In this document: in pieces, positions 1-8,567 of the stretch
Layout of the letters: every line of letters begins with the position of its first letter
Position numbering within the stretch: the first letter of the stretch is position 1
DNA from: JANQOH01 sp965200095
GTDB lineage: Bacteria > Pseudomonadota > Alphaproteobacteria > UBA7887
Direction: 5' to 3'
DNA length: 64,000 nucleotides
NCBI GenBank assembly: GCA_965200095.1
Contig: OZ241350.1
Coordinates: 2,976,001 to 3,040,000 of the forward strand
Notes under the pieces: generated by a model
What the model was told of the DNA's origin: nothing
The model's input: the letters and a program-made list of their open reading frames with translations, nothing else
Database searches by the model: none
Translations under genes and position numbers: made by a program

Positions 1-350
1 GGAATCCGGAGGCGGTCGCCCGCAATATCGGCCCGGTGTTCTTACGGGAGCGCCGCAACGGATTCCCGCTTTCGCGGGAATGACGAGTGTTTGTAACGCC
101 GTCGGGTTTTTTCACACGCTCTTTCGCGGGAATGGCAGAGTATTATCGGAGGGTCGCCGTCTCCCGTCGCGCTGAAGAACTCGGCGCGGCAAAATACAAT
201 AACTCGCCAATAACACTCGTCATTCCCGCGAAAGCGGGAATCCGGAGGCGGCCGTCCGCGATATCGGCGCGATTTTTCTCACGGAAACGCCGCAAGCAGA
301 TTCCAGCTTTCGCGGGAATGACGAAGAATAGTAGCGTCTCCCGATTTCTT
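1..350. repeat. dRS3-like repeat array (no gene)
   Basis: This stretch holds inverted copies of a roughly 20-bp unit with core ATTCCCGCGAAAGCGGGAAT, at about 60-83, 222-243 and 299-320, separated by short cassettes such as the one reading CCGGAGGCGGCCGTCCGCGA. The pairs of units point toward each other, so each cassette is bounded by inverted repeats. The layout resembles neisserial dRS3/NIME mosaics. From 350 to the end of the FAD subunit gene at 593 I see only decayed repeat-like sequence and no convincing gene. Confidence 0.8.
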
Positions 351-592
351 CACATGCCCTTTCGCGGAAATTACCGGGGCAGGGGGCGGATGTTCCCAAT
401 TCCGTCACGCATCGTCATACGCCGAAGGCGGGTTCGGAAATGTCGCAAAGCGCCGGGAACGCGAGCCTGCCACAGGCGAAACGAGGTATGCAGAGGTCTC
501 TTAACGTCATGCGGAGTTCCCCGATGTCCTGACGAAGCTGCGCGAACGGGCCGATCATCGGCCCCGCCGGGGCGACCCCGGCGCCGCGCGCC

Positions 593-1393
593 TCAGGCGC
601 AGCCGGCAACGGCGCGGCGCGCCATCACGCCGACCAGATGCGCGCGGTATTCGGCGCTTGCATGGATGTCCTCGTTCAGCTCCGCGTCGGCTGCGTCGAC
701 TCCTTCCAGCGCCGCCGGCGAAAAATCGGCGTCCAGCGCCGTCTCCATCTCGCGCGCACGGAACGCGCACGACGCCGCGCCGGTAATCGCGACGCGGGCG
801 CCGCCGGCCGTTCGCGCCGCCATCGCGCCGACGATGGCGTAGCGCGACGCCGGGTTCGGGAACTTGACGTAACACGCCGCGCGCGGGACCGGGAACGACA
901 CCGAAACCACGAGCTCGCCCGCTTCGAGAGCGGTTTCGAACAGGCCGGCGAAGAAGTCGTCGCCGGCGATTTCGCGGCGGTCGGTGCGCACTGTCGCCCC
1001 CAGGCCGAGCACGGCGGCGGGATAGTCCGCCGCCGGGTCGGCATTGGCGATCGAACCGCCGATGGTCCCCCGGTTGCGCACATGCGGGTCGCCGATCCCC
1101 CCCGCCAGCGCCGCCAGCGCGGGTATCGCCGACGCCACGGCCGCGCTCGCAGCCACCTCGGCGTGAGTCGCGAGGGCGCCCACGACCAGCCTGTCGCCGT
1201 CGCGCATCGCCCCCCGCAAGGCGTCGTCGCTCGCCCCCGCCAGGTCGATCAGGTCGGTGGGGCTGGCCAGGCGCTGCTTCATGGTCGGCAGCAAGGTATG
1301 GCCGCCGGCCAGATATTGCGGGTCTTCCGCCGCCTCGTAGAGCCGCCGCGCTTCCGCCAGAGACCCGGCGCGCCGGTAGGTGAAATCGTACAT
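593..1393 (-). CDS. FAD-binding subunit of a xanthine dehydrogenase/CO dehydrogenase-family molybdoenzyme (CoxM-like)
   Basis: A 266-residue protein starting at MYDFTYRRA, the last gene of a three-gene molybdenum hydroxylase operon (2Fe-2S, molybdopterin, FAD order). It should carry electrons from the iron-sulfur subunit to FAD. The two family FAD-binding motifs are present: AGGHTLLPTMKQRL near residue 32 and TIGGSIANADPAADYP near residue 105. Length fits CoxM/CutM proteins (about 260-290). The ATG at 1393 was chosen over longer upstream in-frame sequence because homology begins there; it lies 11 bases after the CoxL-like gene. Substrate cannot be told from this subunit. Assignment to the family is secure. 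Confidence 0.9.
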   Translation of the reverse strand: MYDFTYRRAGSLAEARRLYEAAEDPQYLAGGHTLLPTMKQRLASPTDLIDLAGASDDALRGAMRDGDRLVVGALATHAEVAASAAVASAIPALAALAGGIGDPHVRNRGTIGGSIANADPAADYPAAVLGLGATVRTDRREIAGDDFFAGLFETALEAGELVVSVSFPVPRAACYVKFPNPASRYAIVGAMAARTAGGARVAITGAASCAFRAREMETALDADFSPAALEGVDAADAELNEDIHASAEYRAHLVGVMARRAVAGCA

Positions 1394-1404
1394 GACTCGC
1401 CTCC

Positions 1405-3771
1405 CTATACGGCGGCGCCGGCGGCGCGAACCGCGCGCCACACCTTTTCCGGCGTCGCCGGCATGTCGATATGGCGCACGCCCAGCGCGTTGCAGACCGC
1501 GTTGATCACGGCGGGCGGCGCCCCGATCGCCCCCGCCTCGCCGCAGCCCCGCACCCCCAGCGGGTTCGTCGGACTCCGGGTCTCGTTGCACGACACCGCG
1601 AAGTCCGGCACGCCGTCGGCCCGGGGCATGCAATAGTCCATGTACGAACCGGTGACGAACTGACCCGAGTCGGAGTCGTATTGCGCCGCTTCGTAGAGCG
1701 CCTGGCCGATCCCCTGCGCCAGACCGCCGTGAACCTGCCCCTCGACGATGTTGGGGTTGATCAACACCCCGAAATCGTCGACCGCCGTGAACCGGTCGAT
1801 GGACACGGTTCCGGTGTCCGGGTCCACCTCGACCTCGCAGGCGTAACAGCCGCTCGGGAAGGTGAAGTTCGGCGGGTCGAAATACGCGGTCTCCTCCAGG
1901 CCCGGCTCCAGACTGTCGAGCGGGTAGTTGTGCGGCACGTAAGCCGCCCCCGCCGCCTCGGCGAAGCCCAGGCGCCGGTCGGTCCCCGCGACGACGAAAG
2001 CGCCGTCGGCGAATTCCACGTCCTCGACGGACGCTTCGAGGATATGACCGGCGATCTTGCGTCCCTTCTCGATGACCTTGTCCATCGCCCTGACCAGCGC
2101 CGCGCCGCCCACCGGCAGCGAGCGCGAGCCGTAGGTGCCCATGCCGAAGGGGACCTTGTCGGTGTCGCCATGCACGACCTCGATGGAGTCGAGGTCCAGC
2201 CCCAGCCGGTCCGACGCGAGTTGCGCGAAGGTCGTCTCATGGCCCTGGCCATGCGCGTGGGTTCCGGTGACGATGGTTACCGAACCGCTGGGGTTGACGC
2301 GCAGCGTGGCCGTCTCGTAGAGGCCGGCGCGCGCGCCGAGCGATCCGGCGACCGCCGAGGGCGCCGCTCCGCACGCCTCGATATAGGAGCTCAGCCCGAA
2401 CCCGCGCAGCTTGCCGCGCCGCGCCGACTCCGCCTTGCGCCCGGCGAAACCCGCCGCATCGGCTTGCGCCAGGCAATCCTCCATGTTCTTTGCGTAATCG
2501 CCGTCGTCGTAGACCATCGCCACCGGGGTCTGGTACGGCTGCCGGTCGCGGGGGATGAAATTCCGGCGGCGGATCTCCGCCGGGCTCAGCCCCGTGTCGT
2601 GCGCCGCGGCGTCGACGATGCGCTCCACCGCATAACACGCTTCCGGCCGCCCCGCGCCGCGATAGGCGTCCACCGGCGCCGTGTTGGTGAAGACGCCGCG
2701 CACCTCGCAATACACCGCCGGCGTCGTGTAGACGCCCGCCAGCAACGGCGCGTAGAACCAGGTCGGGATCGCCGTCGAAAAGGTGGACAGATACGCCCCC
2801 AGATTGGCCACGGTGGCAACCCGCAGCGCCAGGAAACGGCTTTCGGAATCCAGCGCCAGTTCGGCGCGCGTGACGTGGTCGCGCCCCTGCGCGTCCGAAA
2901 GGAACGACTCGCTGCGCTCCGCCGTCCACTTGACCGGGCGGCCCACCTTGCGCGCCGCCCAGACCGCCAGCGCCTCCTCGGCATAGTGGTAGATTTTCGA
3001 GCCGAAACCGCCGCCCACGTCCGGCGAGACCACGCGGACCTTCGTTTCGGGCAGGTTCAACACCGCGGTGCACATCAGCAGACGGATCACATGCGGGTTC
3101 TGGCTCGTCGTCCAGAGCGTGTAGCGGTCGTCGCCGGGATCGTATTCGCCGATGGCCGCGCGCGGCTCGATGGCGTTGGCGACCAGGCGCTGGTTGACGA
3201 AATCCAGCGACACGGTTTTCGCCGCGCCGGCGAACGCCGCCTCCACCGCCGCCTTGTCGCCGAATTCCCAGTCGTAGCAAGTGTTGTTCGCCGCCGCCTC
3301 GTGCACTTGCGGCCGCCCCGGCTCATGCGCCGTCGCGGTGTCGACCGTCGCCGGCAGCGGTTCGTATTCCACATCGAGCTTGTCCGCGGCGTCGCGCGCC
3401 TGTCCGCGCGTTTCCGCCACCACCAGCGCCACCGGGTCGCCCACATGACGCACCTTGCCCTCGGCGAGGACCGGGTGCGCGGGCTCCGCCATGTCGCTGC
3501 CGTCCCGGTTTTTGACGAGCCAGCCGCAGGGCAGGCCGCCGACGCCGTCCGCGGCCAGGTCGGCCGCCGTGAAAACGCCGACGACGCCGGGGCTCGCCAG
3601 CGCCGCCGCCGCGTCGATCGCGCCGAGCCGCGCATGGGCGTGCGGCGAGCGCACGACGACCGCGTGCGTCTGGCGGGGACGGTTCAGGTCGTCCACATAG
3701 CGCCCCGTTCCGGTGAGAAAACGCCGGTCCTCCTTGCGCGCCGCGCGCGCGCCGATCCCGCTCCCGCTCAT
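1405..3771 (-). CDS. Molybdopterin-binding large subunit, CoxL-like (form II)
   Basis: 788 residues, the catalytic subunit of a molybdenum hydroxylase. The N-terminal 'a/b hammerhead' begins RRFLTGTGRYVDDLNRP. The active-site loop reads AYRGAGR, the signature of form II CoxL-like proteins, not the AYRCSFR of true form I CO dehydrogenase, so CO oxidation should not be assumed. The cofactor-contact segment RGCGEAGAIGAPPAVINAV near the C-terminus carries the glutamate expected of the hydroxylase base. The start at 3771 is 3 bases after the 2Fe-2S subunit stop, so the genes are translationally close. Cytoplasmic location is likely. What it oxidises (a purine, aldehyde or N-heterocycle) is unknown. 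Confidence 0.93.
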   Translation of the reverse strand: MSGSGIGARAARKEDRRFLTGTGRYVDDLNRPRQTHAVVVRSPHAHARLGAIDAAAALASPGVVGVFTAADLAADGVGGLPCGWLVKNRDGSDMAEPAHPVLAEGKVRHVGDPVALVVAETRGQARDAADKLDVEYEPLPATVDTATAHEPGRPQVHEAAANNTCYDWEFGDKAAVEAAFAGAAKTVSLDFVNQRLVANAIEPRAAIGEYDPGDDRYTLWTTSQNPHVIRLLMCTAVLNLPETKVRVVSPDVGGGFGSKIYHYAEEALAVWAARKVGRPVKWTAERSESFLSDAQGRDHVTRAELALDSESRFLALRVATVANLGAYLSTFSTAIPTWFYAPLLAGVYTTPAVYCEVRGVFTNTAPVDAYRGAGRPEACYAVERIVDAAAHDTGLSPAEIRRRNFIPRDRQPYQTPVAMVYDDGDYAKNMEDCLAQADAAGFAGRKAESARRGKLRGFGLSSYIEACGAAPSAVAGSLGARAGLYETATLRVNPSGSVTIVTGTHAHGQGHETTFAQLASDRLGLDLDSIEVVHGDTDKVPFGMGTYGSRSLPVGGAALVRAMDKVIEKGRKIAGHILEASVEDVEFADGAFVVAGTDRRLGFAEAAGAAYVPHNYPLDSLEPGLEETAYFDPPNFTFPSGCYACEVEVDPDTGTVSIDRFTAVDDFGVLINPNIVEGQVHGGLAQGIGQALYEAAQYDSDSGQFVTGSYMDYCMPRADGVPDFAVSCNETRSPTNPLGVRGCGEAGAIGAPPAVINAVCNALGVRHIDMPATPEKVWRAVRAAGAAV

Positions 3772-3774
3772 CGT

Positions 3775-4245
3775 TCAGCCTCCCATCGCCCGGGCGCCCG
3801 CCGCCACCGCCTTCACGATATTGCGGTAGCCCGTGCAGCGACACAGATTGCCTTCCAGTTCGCGGCGCACCGTCGCCTCGTCCGGGGCGGGGAAGCGCGC
3901 GGCGATGTCGACCGCGGTCATCACCATCCCCGGCGTGCAGAAGCCGCATTGCAGCCCGTGATGGTCGCGGAACGCTTCCTGCATCGGGTGCAGCGCGTCG
4001 CCGTCGGCGAGGCCCTCGACGGTCGTCACGCTCGCGCCCTCGGCCTGGACCGCAAGCATCGTGCACGACTTCACCGCCACGCCGTCCACATGCGCCACGC
4101 AGGCGCCGCACTGGCTGGTGTCGCACCCCACATGGGCGCCGGTGAGGCCGAGGAAATCCCGCAGGTAATGCACGAGCAGCGTGCGCGCCTCCACCTCGGC
4201 CGACCGCGCCGCGCCGTTCACCGTCATCGATACGGTTATCGTCAT
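3775..4245 (-). CDS. 2Fe-2S subunit of the molybdenum hydroxylase (CoxS-like)
   Basis: 156 residues with two [2Fe-2S] clusters. The plant-ferredoxin-like N-terminal cluster motif is CDTSQCGAC with a further Cys in SCTML. The C-terminal helical domain has CGFCTPGM and CRCTGY. This matches the CoxS/XdhC-type small subunit in length and layout. It is the first gene of the operon; GGGAGG lies a few bases before the ATG at 4245, which fixes the start. It passes electrons from the molybdenum site in the downstream CoxL-like subunit to FAD in the CoxM-like subunit. Confidence 0.95.
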   Translation of the reverse strand: MTITVSMTVNGAARSAEVEARTLLVHYLRDFLGLTGAHVGCDTSQCGACVAHVDGVAVKSCTMLAVQAEGASVTTVEGLADGDALHPMQEAFRDHHGLQCGFCTPGMVMTAVDIAARFPAPDEATVRRELEGNLCRCTGYRNIVKAVAAGARAMGG

Positions 4246-4340
4246 GGGGAACCCTCCCGCTCGTCCGCTCCCCCGGGAGCGGCGTTCGCCCGGGAGTCTG
4301 GCGCGGGGCCGCGCCGATATCAACCTGCGCTCCCGGGAAC

Positions 4341-4477
4341 CAGCAATTCTCATTTTGGCCTGGAGCGATGCAGCGGACCTGTCGCGGCCGCCCCTGGGAG
4401 CGAGCCTGCCCTCGCGGATGCGGGGGCAGGCTCGCTCCCAGGAAGGCGCGTCCATCGCCATAATGAGAATCGCTGCC
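4341..4477. repeat. MITE-like palindromic element with inner hairpin
   Basis: The ends are imperfect inverted repeats: GCAATTCTCATTTTGGC at the left and CCATAATGAGAATCGCTG at the right. Inside lies a perfect 19-bp inverted repeat, CCTGGGAGCGAGCCTGCCC at 4393-4411 against its complement at 4424-4442. The same ends recur at 16.9, 39.2 and in half copies at 12.7, 22.8 and 49.8 kb. There is no coding capacity. The element fills most of the 339-base gap between the molybdoenzyme operon and the divergent hydrolase gene. Confidence 0.75.
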
Positions 4478-4584
4478 CGGGAACGGCGGAAGGCGCGCCA
4501 CCGGAACGGGCTTGATCTCCGACCCCGCAGCTGGCAACCGGCGCCCTTGCCCATTCGCGGGGCGACGGGACGGAGGTTCATGGA

Positions 4585-6393
4585 ATGACGCTGTTTCACG
4601 CGACGGGGAGCGCCGTTGTCACGGCGGTGGCGCATCTGCTGGCGGCGGCGGGGCCGGCGACGGCGGCGTCCCTGCCGGAACTGCCGGCGGGCGCCGCTTA
4701 CGGAGACTTCGCGGTGGGGACCGTCACCGGCTTCGCGGTCGACGACCGCCAGCGCTTCGACCCCTGGAACGCCGCCTGGGCCGGACCGGAATACCGCGCC
4801 CTGCTGCGCCGGATCGACGAGTCCGGGCAGACGCGCACGGTGGTCTTTCAACTGTGGTATCCGGCAACGCCGGACATGTCGGGAGAACGCATCGCCGGGC
4901 CGCGCTCGCCCCGGCCGGCGGCGGGCGGGCGGCGCGCCTCCCATTTCGATCTCTATTTCCGCGACGCCGACATGGCGCCGCAGATCGGCGGCGCCGCGCA
5001 GGCCCTCCTGCCGCATCTCGTCCGCATGCGCGGCGGCGGCCTTCTCGCCGAAGCCGGCGAGGCGGGGTTCGCCGAGGTCCGGCGGAGCATACTCGAAGCG
5101 CCGCTGGGCGCGTGGCTGGATGCGCCGCCCGCCGAGGGCCGCTTCCCGCTCGTCGTGCTCGCGCACGGTCTCGGCGGCAGCCACGGCATGTGGGCGTCGC
5201 TGGCGGAATTCCTCGCCTCGCGAGGCTATGTCGTCGCGGCGCCCACCTTCGTTTCCGACGGCGGCCTGCCGCTCGCGTTCCACGACCCGGACTCTCCCTT
5301 CGCGAACCGGGCCTCCCCGGAGGAACTCCGGAGCGCCTATGCGACGATTCTGGGCGAGGCCAAGGTCCTCCCCTATTTCTACCGCCTGATGTTCGGACTC
5401 GAAGCGGCGGGGTTCGAACCGCCGGAGGGCTTCGACCCGCACGCCGGGACCGTCGTTCCCGGCGGCGTCGAACGCGCGACGGCGATGATGCGCAACCTGT
5501 TCCGACAGCGCGTTGCGGATGTCGGGCTCGTCGTCCACACCGTGCGGCGGCTCGGCGAGGAAACGGAGCGCTGCCGCCACGCCCTGGCGGCGATGGGCGC
5601 GACGACCGCCGCCCGCGAGCTGTGCGGGCGGTTCGCGGGGCGCATCGACGGCGCGCGGGTCGGCGTCGCCGGTCATTCGCTGGGCGCGATGACGGCGCAG
5701 ATCGCCGCGAACCTGCTGCCGGGCGTCGCCGCGGCGCTGGGCCTCAACAACGCGCCGCCTTTCTCCTGGACGCCCGCAGAAGCGTTCGGCGCCGGGGAGA
5801 CGAGCGACGGACATCCGGTCGGCAGCCGCAAACCGCTGCTCCTCATGATCGGCGACGAGGACGATTTCGTGCAGCAGGTGTTCATTGGACTTTTCCAGTC
5901 CGCAGTGGCGGCCGCCGGCGGCGACCCGGCCGCCGCCTTCCCGCTCGCCGACGAGCGGGCGGCGCCGGACCGCATGGAAAACCCGCAGCCCGTCGCGCTC
6001 AGCAACTGGCGGCGCGCCGTCTCCGACCGCGTGTTCGTCATCGTGCGCGACACGGACCATTCCACGATCGCCGACGATTTCGCGCGGATGTTCCCCTGGC
6101 CCGAATTCCGGCGCGGCGCCCTGCCCTTCGCCCCGACGCCCGAACGCCGCAGGAAACCCGCGGGAGAGGCCGCTTTCGGCCCGCCTCCTGCGGCGCCGGG
6201 AGAGCCTTTCGTCGAGCTCGGCTGGGGCGAGGCCGGCGCCGCAGGCGCGGTGTATCTGCCCCACGTCGTGCGCGACTGGTATGCGCGGGCCTGGTTCGAT
6301 CTGTGGCTGAAGGAAGACGCCGCGGCGCGCGACGAATTGCGCCGCGAGGACCCGTTCGGCAACCTCACCTCGGTCCGCCGCGATCTCCGTTAG
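4585..6393 (+). CDS. Secreted alpha/beta hydrolase (lipase/PAF-acetylhydrolase-like)
   Basis: 602 residues with an N-terminal hydrophobic stretch (AVVTAVAHLLAAAGPATAAS) that looks like a signal peptide, so export to the periplasm is likely. The fold is recognised by the oxyanion segment VVLAHGLGGSHGMWASLAEF, the nucleophile elbow GHSLGAMTAQIA (serine of GxSxG) and a late histidine in DTDHSTIADDF, consistent with a Ser-Asp-His triad. It is longer than typical family members, with an insertion between oxyanion segment and elbow. Its 3' end overlaps the convergent permease gene by 29 bases. The natural substrate is not evident; carboxylic ester hydrolysis is the family expectation. Confidence 0.8.
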   Translation: MTLFHATGSAVVTAVAHLLAAAGPATAASLPELPAGAAYGDFAVGTVTGFAVDDRQRFDPWNAAWAGPEYRALLRRIDESGQTRTVVFQLWYPATPDMSGERIAGPRSPRPAAGGRRASHFDLYFRDADMAPQIGGAAQALLPHLVRMRGGGLLAEAGEAGFAEVRRSILEAPLGAWLDAPPAEGRFPLVVLAHGLGGSHGMWASLAEFLASRGYVVAAPTFVSDGGLPLAFHDPDSPFANRASPEELRSAYATILGEAKVLPYFYRLMFGLEAAGFEPPEGFDPHAGTVVPGGVERATAMMRNLFRQRVADVGLVVHTVRRLGEETERCRHALAAMGATTAARELCGRFAGRIDGARVGVAGHSLGAMTAQIAANLLPGVAAALGLNNAPPFSWTPAEAFGAGETSDGHPVGSRKPLLLMIGDEDDFVQQVFIGLFQSAVAAAGGDPAAAFPLADERAAPDRMENPQPVALSNWRRAVSDRVFVIVRDTDHSTIADDFARMFPWPEFRRGALPFAPTPERRRKPAGEAAFGPPPAAPGEPFVELGWGEAGAAGAVYLPHVVRDWYARAWFDLWLKEDAAARDELRREDPFGNLTSVRRDLR

Positions 6394-7270
6394 GAGGCGG
6401 CGGTTCGAGCCGGCCCTGTTTCCGCAGGCGGGATTCGCGGTGGGCGACATAGAGCGAGCTCGACACGATCACCGCCGCGCCGACCCACGTCCACAGGTCG
6501 GGGACCTCGCCGAAGGCGACGAAACCGATCGCCGCCGAGAAAACGAGGCGGGTGAAATCGAACGGGTAAATCGCCGTCGCGTCGGTCGACGCCAGCGCCC
6601 GGACCATGCACTGGTGCGCCACCGTCGCCACGAGTCCCAGAGCCGCCAGCCACGCCAGATGCTCCCACCCGGGCGTCCGCCACACGAACAGGGCCGGGAC
6701 GAGGGACGCCGGAGTCATCAGGAACACCAGCCAGAACACGATGGCGTTGGGGTGTTCGGTCCGCGACAGGACCTTCACCGCGGTCTGGCTCGCCGCCATC
6801 AGAAGGGCCGCGAACAGCACCAGCAGGGTCGCCGCGGAAACGGCGGCGAAACCCGGGCGCAGGATGATCATCGCGCCCGCGAAGCCCACGGCGACGGCGG
6901 TCCAGCGCCGCGCGCGCATGCGTTCGCCCAGCACCGCGACGGCGGCCACCGACGCGAACAGCGGCATGGTGAAACTCAGGGCCGTCGCCTCGGCCAGGGG
7001 GAGGTGGCGCAGCGCGTAGAACCAGCACCCCATCGCCGCCAGGCCGATGACGGCGCGGAGGACGTGCAGACGCGGACGCCCCGGCCGCAGCGACGCAAGG
7101 CCCGGCCGCAACAGGAACGGCAGCATCGCCAGCAAGCCGAACAGCGAGCGGAAGAACACCACCACATAAACCGGGAGGTCCTGCACCACATGGCGGGTGA
7201 TGCCGTTCATGCCGGAGAAACAGGCGCAGGCGACGATCATCCACAAGGCGCCGCGCAGGACGGCGGGCAT
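6365..7270 (-). CDS. EamA/DMT-superfamily permease
   Basis: 301 residues forming about ten hydrophobic helices in two repeated EamA halves, with a motif such as GGMNGI-like SGMNGITRHV in the first helix and the duplicated W-T-A-V-A-V-G-F-A-G loop-helix in the middle. Members export or import small metabolites such as amino acids or purines in the inner membrane; substrate cannot be predicted. I use the ATG at 7270 because the first transmembrane helix starts right after it; a GTG at 7309 would add 13 residues. Neither start has a clear ribosome-binding site. It is convergent with the hydrolase gene. Confidence 0.88.
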   Translation of the reverse strand: MPAVLRGALWMIVACACFSGMNGITRHVVQDLPVYVVVFFRSLFGLLAMLPFLLRPGLASLRPGRPRLHVLRAVIGLAAMGCWFYALRHLPLAEATALSFTMPLFASVAAVAVLGERMRARRWTAVAVGFAGAMIILRPGFAAVSAATLLVLFAALLMAASQTAVKVLSRTEHPNAIVFWLVFLMTPASLVPALFVWRTPGWEHLAWLAALGLVATVAHQCMVRALASTDATAIYPFDFTRLVFSAAIGFVAFGEVPDLWTWVGAAVIVSSSLYVAHRESRLRKQGRLEPPPPNGDRGGPR

Positions 7271-7461
7271 CGGCGCGGCGGCCGGCGCCCGGAGGCGGGC
7301 GCGGCTCACGGCAGCCGGTCGGTCTGCGTCGATATCGGAAAGGTTCGACCGCCGGCGACGCCCGTCCGGGCGACGAGGAGGCGAAACGGGTCGCCGTTCA
7401 TGTCCGCCGCGTTCCCGAGCGCCTGCAACACCGGGTAAACATAGAGGAAGGTCGCGCCGCC

Positions 7462-8385
7462 ATGCAAACTCTCGCCCTCTTCTCGCATCCCGCCTGCGCC
7501 GGCCACGACACGGGGCCGGGCCACCCCGAAAGCGCGGAACGCCTGCGCGCGGTCGAGCGCGCCCTGTCGGCGCCGCGGTTCGCCGCGCTCGACCGCCGCA
7601 CGGCGCCGCGCGCTGCGCGCGCCCGGCTCGGGCGGGTTCACACACCGGCGGCGGTGGAGCGCGTGTTCGCCGCAATTCCCGGCGAAGGCTACGCGCATAT
7701 CGACGGCGATACCGTCGTCTCGCCCGGTTCGGGGGAGGCCGCGCTGCGGGCCGCGGGGGCGGCGTGCGCGGCGGTGGACGCGGTCCTCGGCGGCGCGGCG
7801 CGGCGGGCGTTCTGCGCCGTGCGCCCGCCCGGGCATCACGCCGAGCCCGACCGGGCGATGGGGTTCTGTCTCTTCAACAACGCCGCCGTCGGCGCCGCCC
7901 ATGCGCTGGCGGCGCACGGCCTGCAACGGGTCGCCGTCCTCGATTTCGATGTCCATCACGGGAACGGGACGCAGGCGGCTTTCGCGAAAGAGGCGCGGGT
8001 GTTGTTCGTCTCGAGCCACCAGTCGCCGCTCTACCCCGGCACGGGCGCGGCGTCGGAGACCGGGGTCGGCAACATCGTGAACATGCCGCTGGCGCCGGGC
8101 ACGGGCGGCGCGGGCTTCCGCGCCGCGTGGGAGAGGGCGTTCGACCGCGTGGAGTCCTTTCACCCCGAATTGGTCGTTGTGTCCGCCGGTTTCGACGCCC
8201 ACCGTCGCGACCCGCTGGCGGGCTTGTCTCTGGTCGAGGACGATTTCGCGTGGATTACCCGGCGCATCGCCGATGTCGCCGACGGCAGTTGCGCCGGCCG
8301 CGTGGTCTCGACGCTGGAGGGCGGCTACGACATGGCCGCCCTCGCCGCCTCCACGGCTGCGCACGTCGCCGCGCTCATGGAATGA
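7462..8385 (+). CDS. Histone deacetylase-family (AcuC/AphA-like) zinc amidohydrolase
   Basis: 307 residues, full length for bacterial class II HDAC-like enzymes. Diagnostic motifs are GHPESAERL near residue 20, RPPGHHAEPD at 121-130 (general-base histidines), DFDVHHGNGT at 161-170 (Asp163 and His165 as zinc ligands), SAGFDAHRRDPLA (third ligand) and LEGGYD (transition-state tyrosine). It should remove acetyl or related acyl groups from polyamines, acetoin-pathway enzymes or other amides in the cytoplasm; the true substrate is unknown. It stands alone on the plus strand between the permease and the defence island. Confidence 0.92.
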   Translation: MQTLALFSHPACAGHDTGPGHPESAERLRAVERALSAPRFAALDRRTAPRAARARLGRVHTPAAVERVFAAIPGEGYAHIDGDTVVSPGSGEAALRAAGAACAAVDAVLGGAARRAFCAVRPPGHHAEPDRAMGFCLFNNAAVGAAHALAAHGLQRVAVLDFDVHHGNGTQAAFAKEARVLFVSSHQSPLYPGTGAASETGVGNIVNMPLAPGTGGAGFRAAWERAFDRVESFHPELVVVSAGFDAHRRDPLAGLSLVEDDFAWITRRIADVADGSCAGRVVSTLEGGYDMAALAASTAAHVAALME

Positions 8386-8567
8386 GGGGCGCGACGCCGC
8401 GAAATGGCCTCTGACGACCCGATGTGCCGTGTTGCAGACGCGAGACGCAGCTAAGCACGACATCCACACCCGGTTTCACGGAATGCGTCTCCGCGACCGA
8501 CGCGATAGATTTATCAATAGAAAGATTCAATCAACGGAGAAACACTGAGAAGTAGCCTTTACGGGTC

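Noticed and set aside
1405..3771. True aerobic CO dehydrogenase
   Set aside because: Active-site loop is AYRGAGR, not the form I AYRCSFR, so only the family is claimed.
1471..4515. A 1014-codon open frame on the plus strand
   Set aside because: It is antisense to the clear molybdoenzyme genes, is Arg/His rich and has no recognisable domain; a high-GC shadow.
8386..8567. Right attachment site for the island beside tRNA-Leu
   Set aside because: No copy of the tRNA 3' end or other direct repeat is visible in this gap, and there is no integrase.
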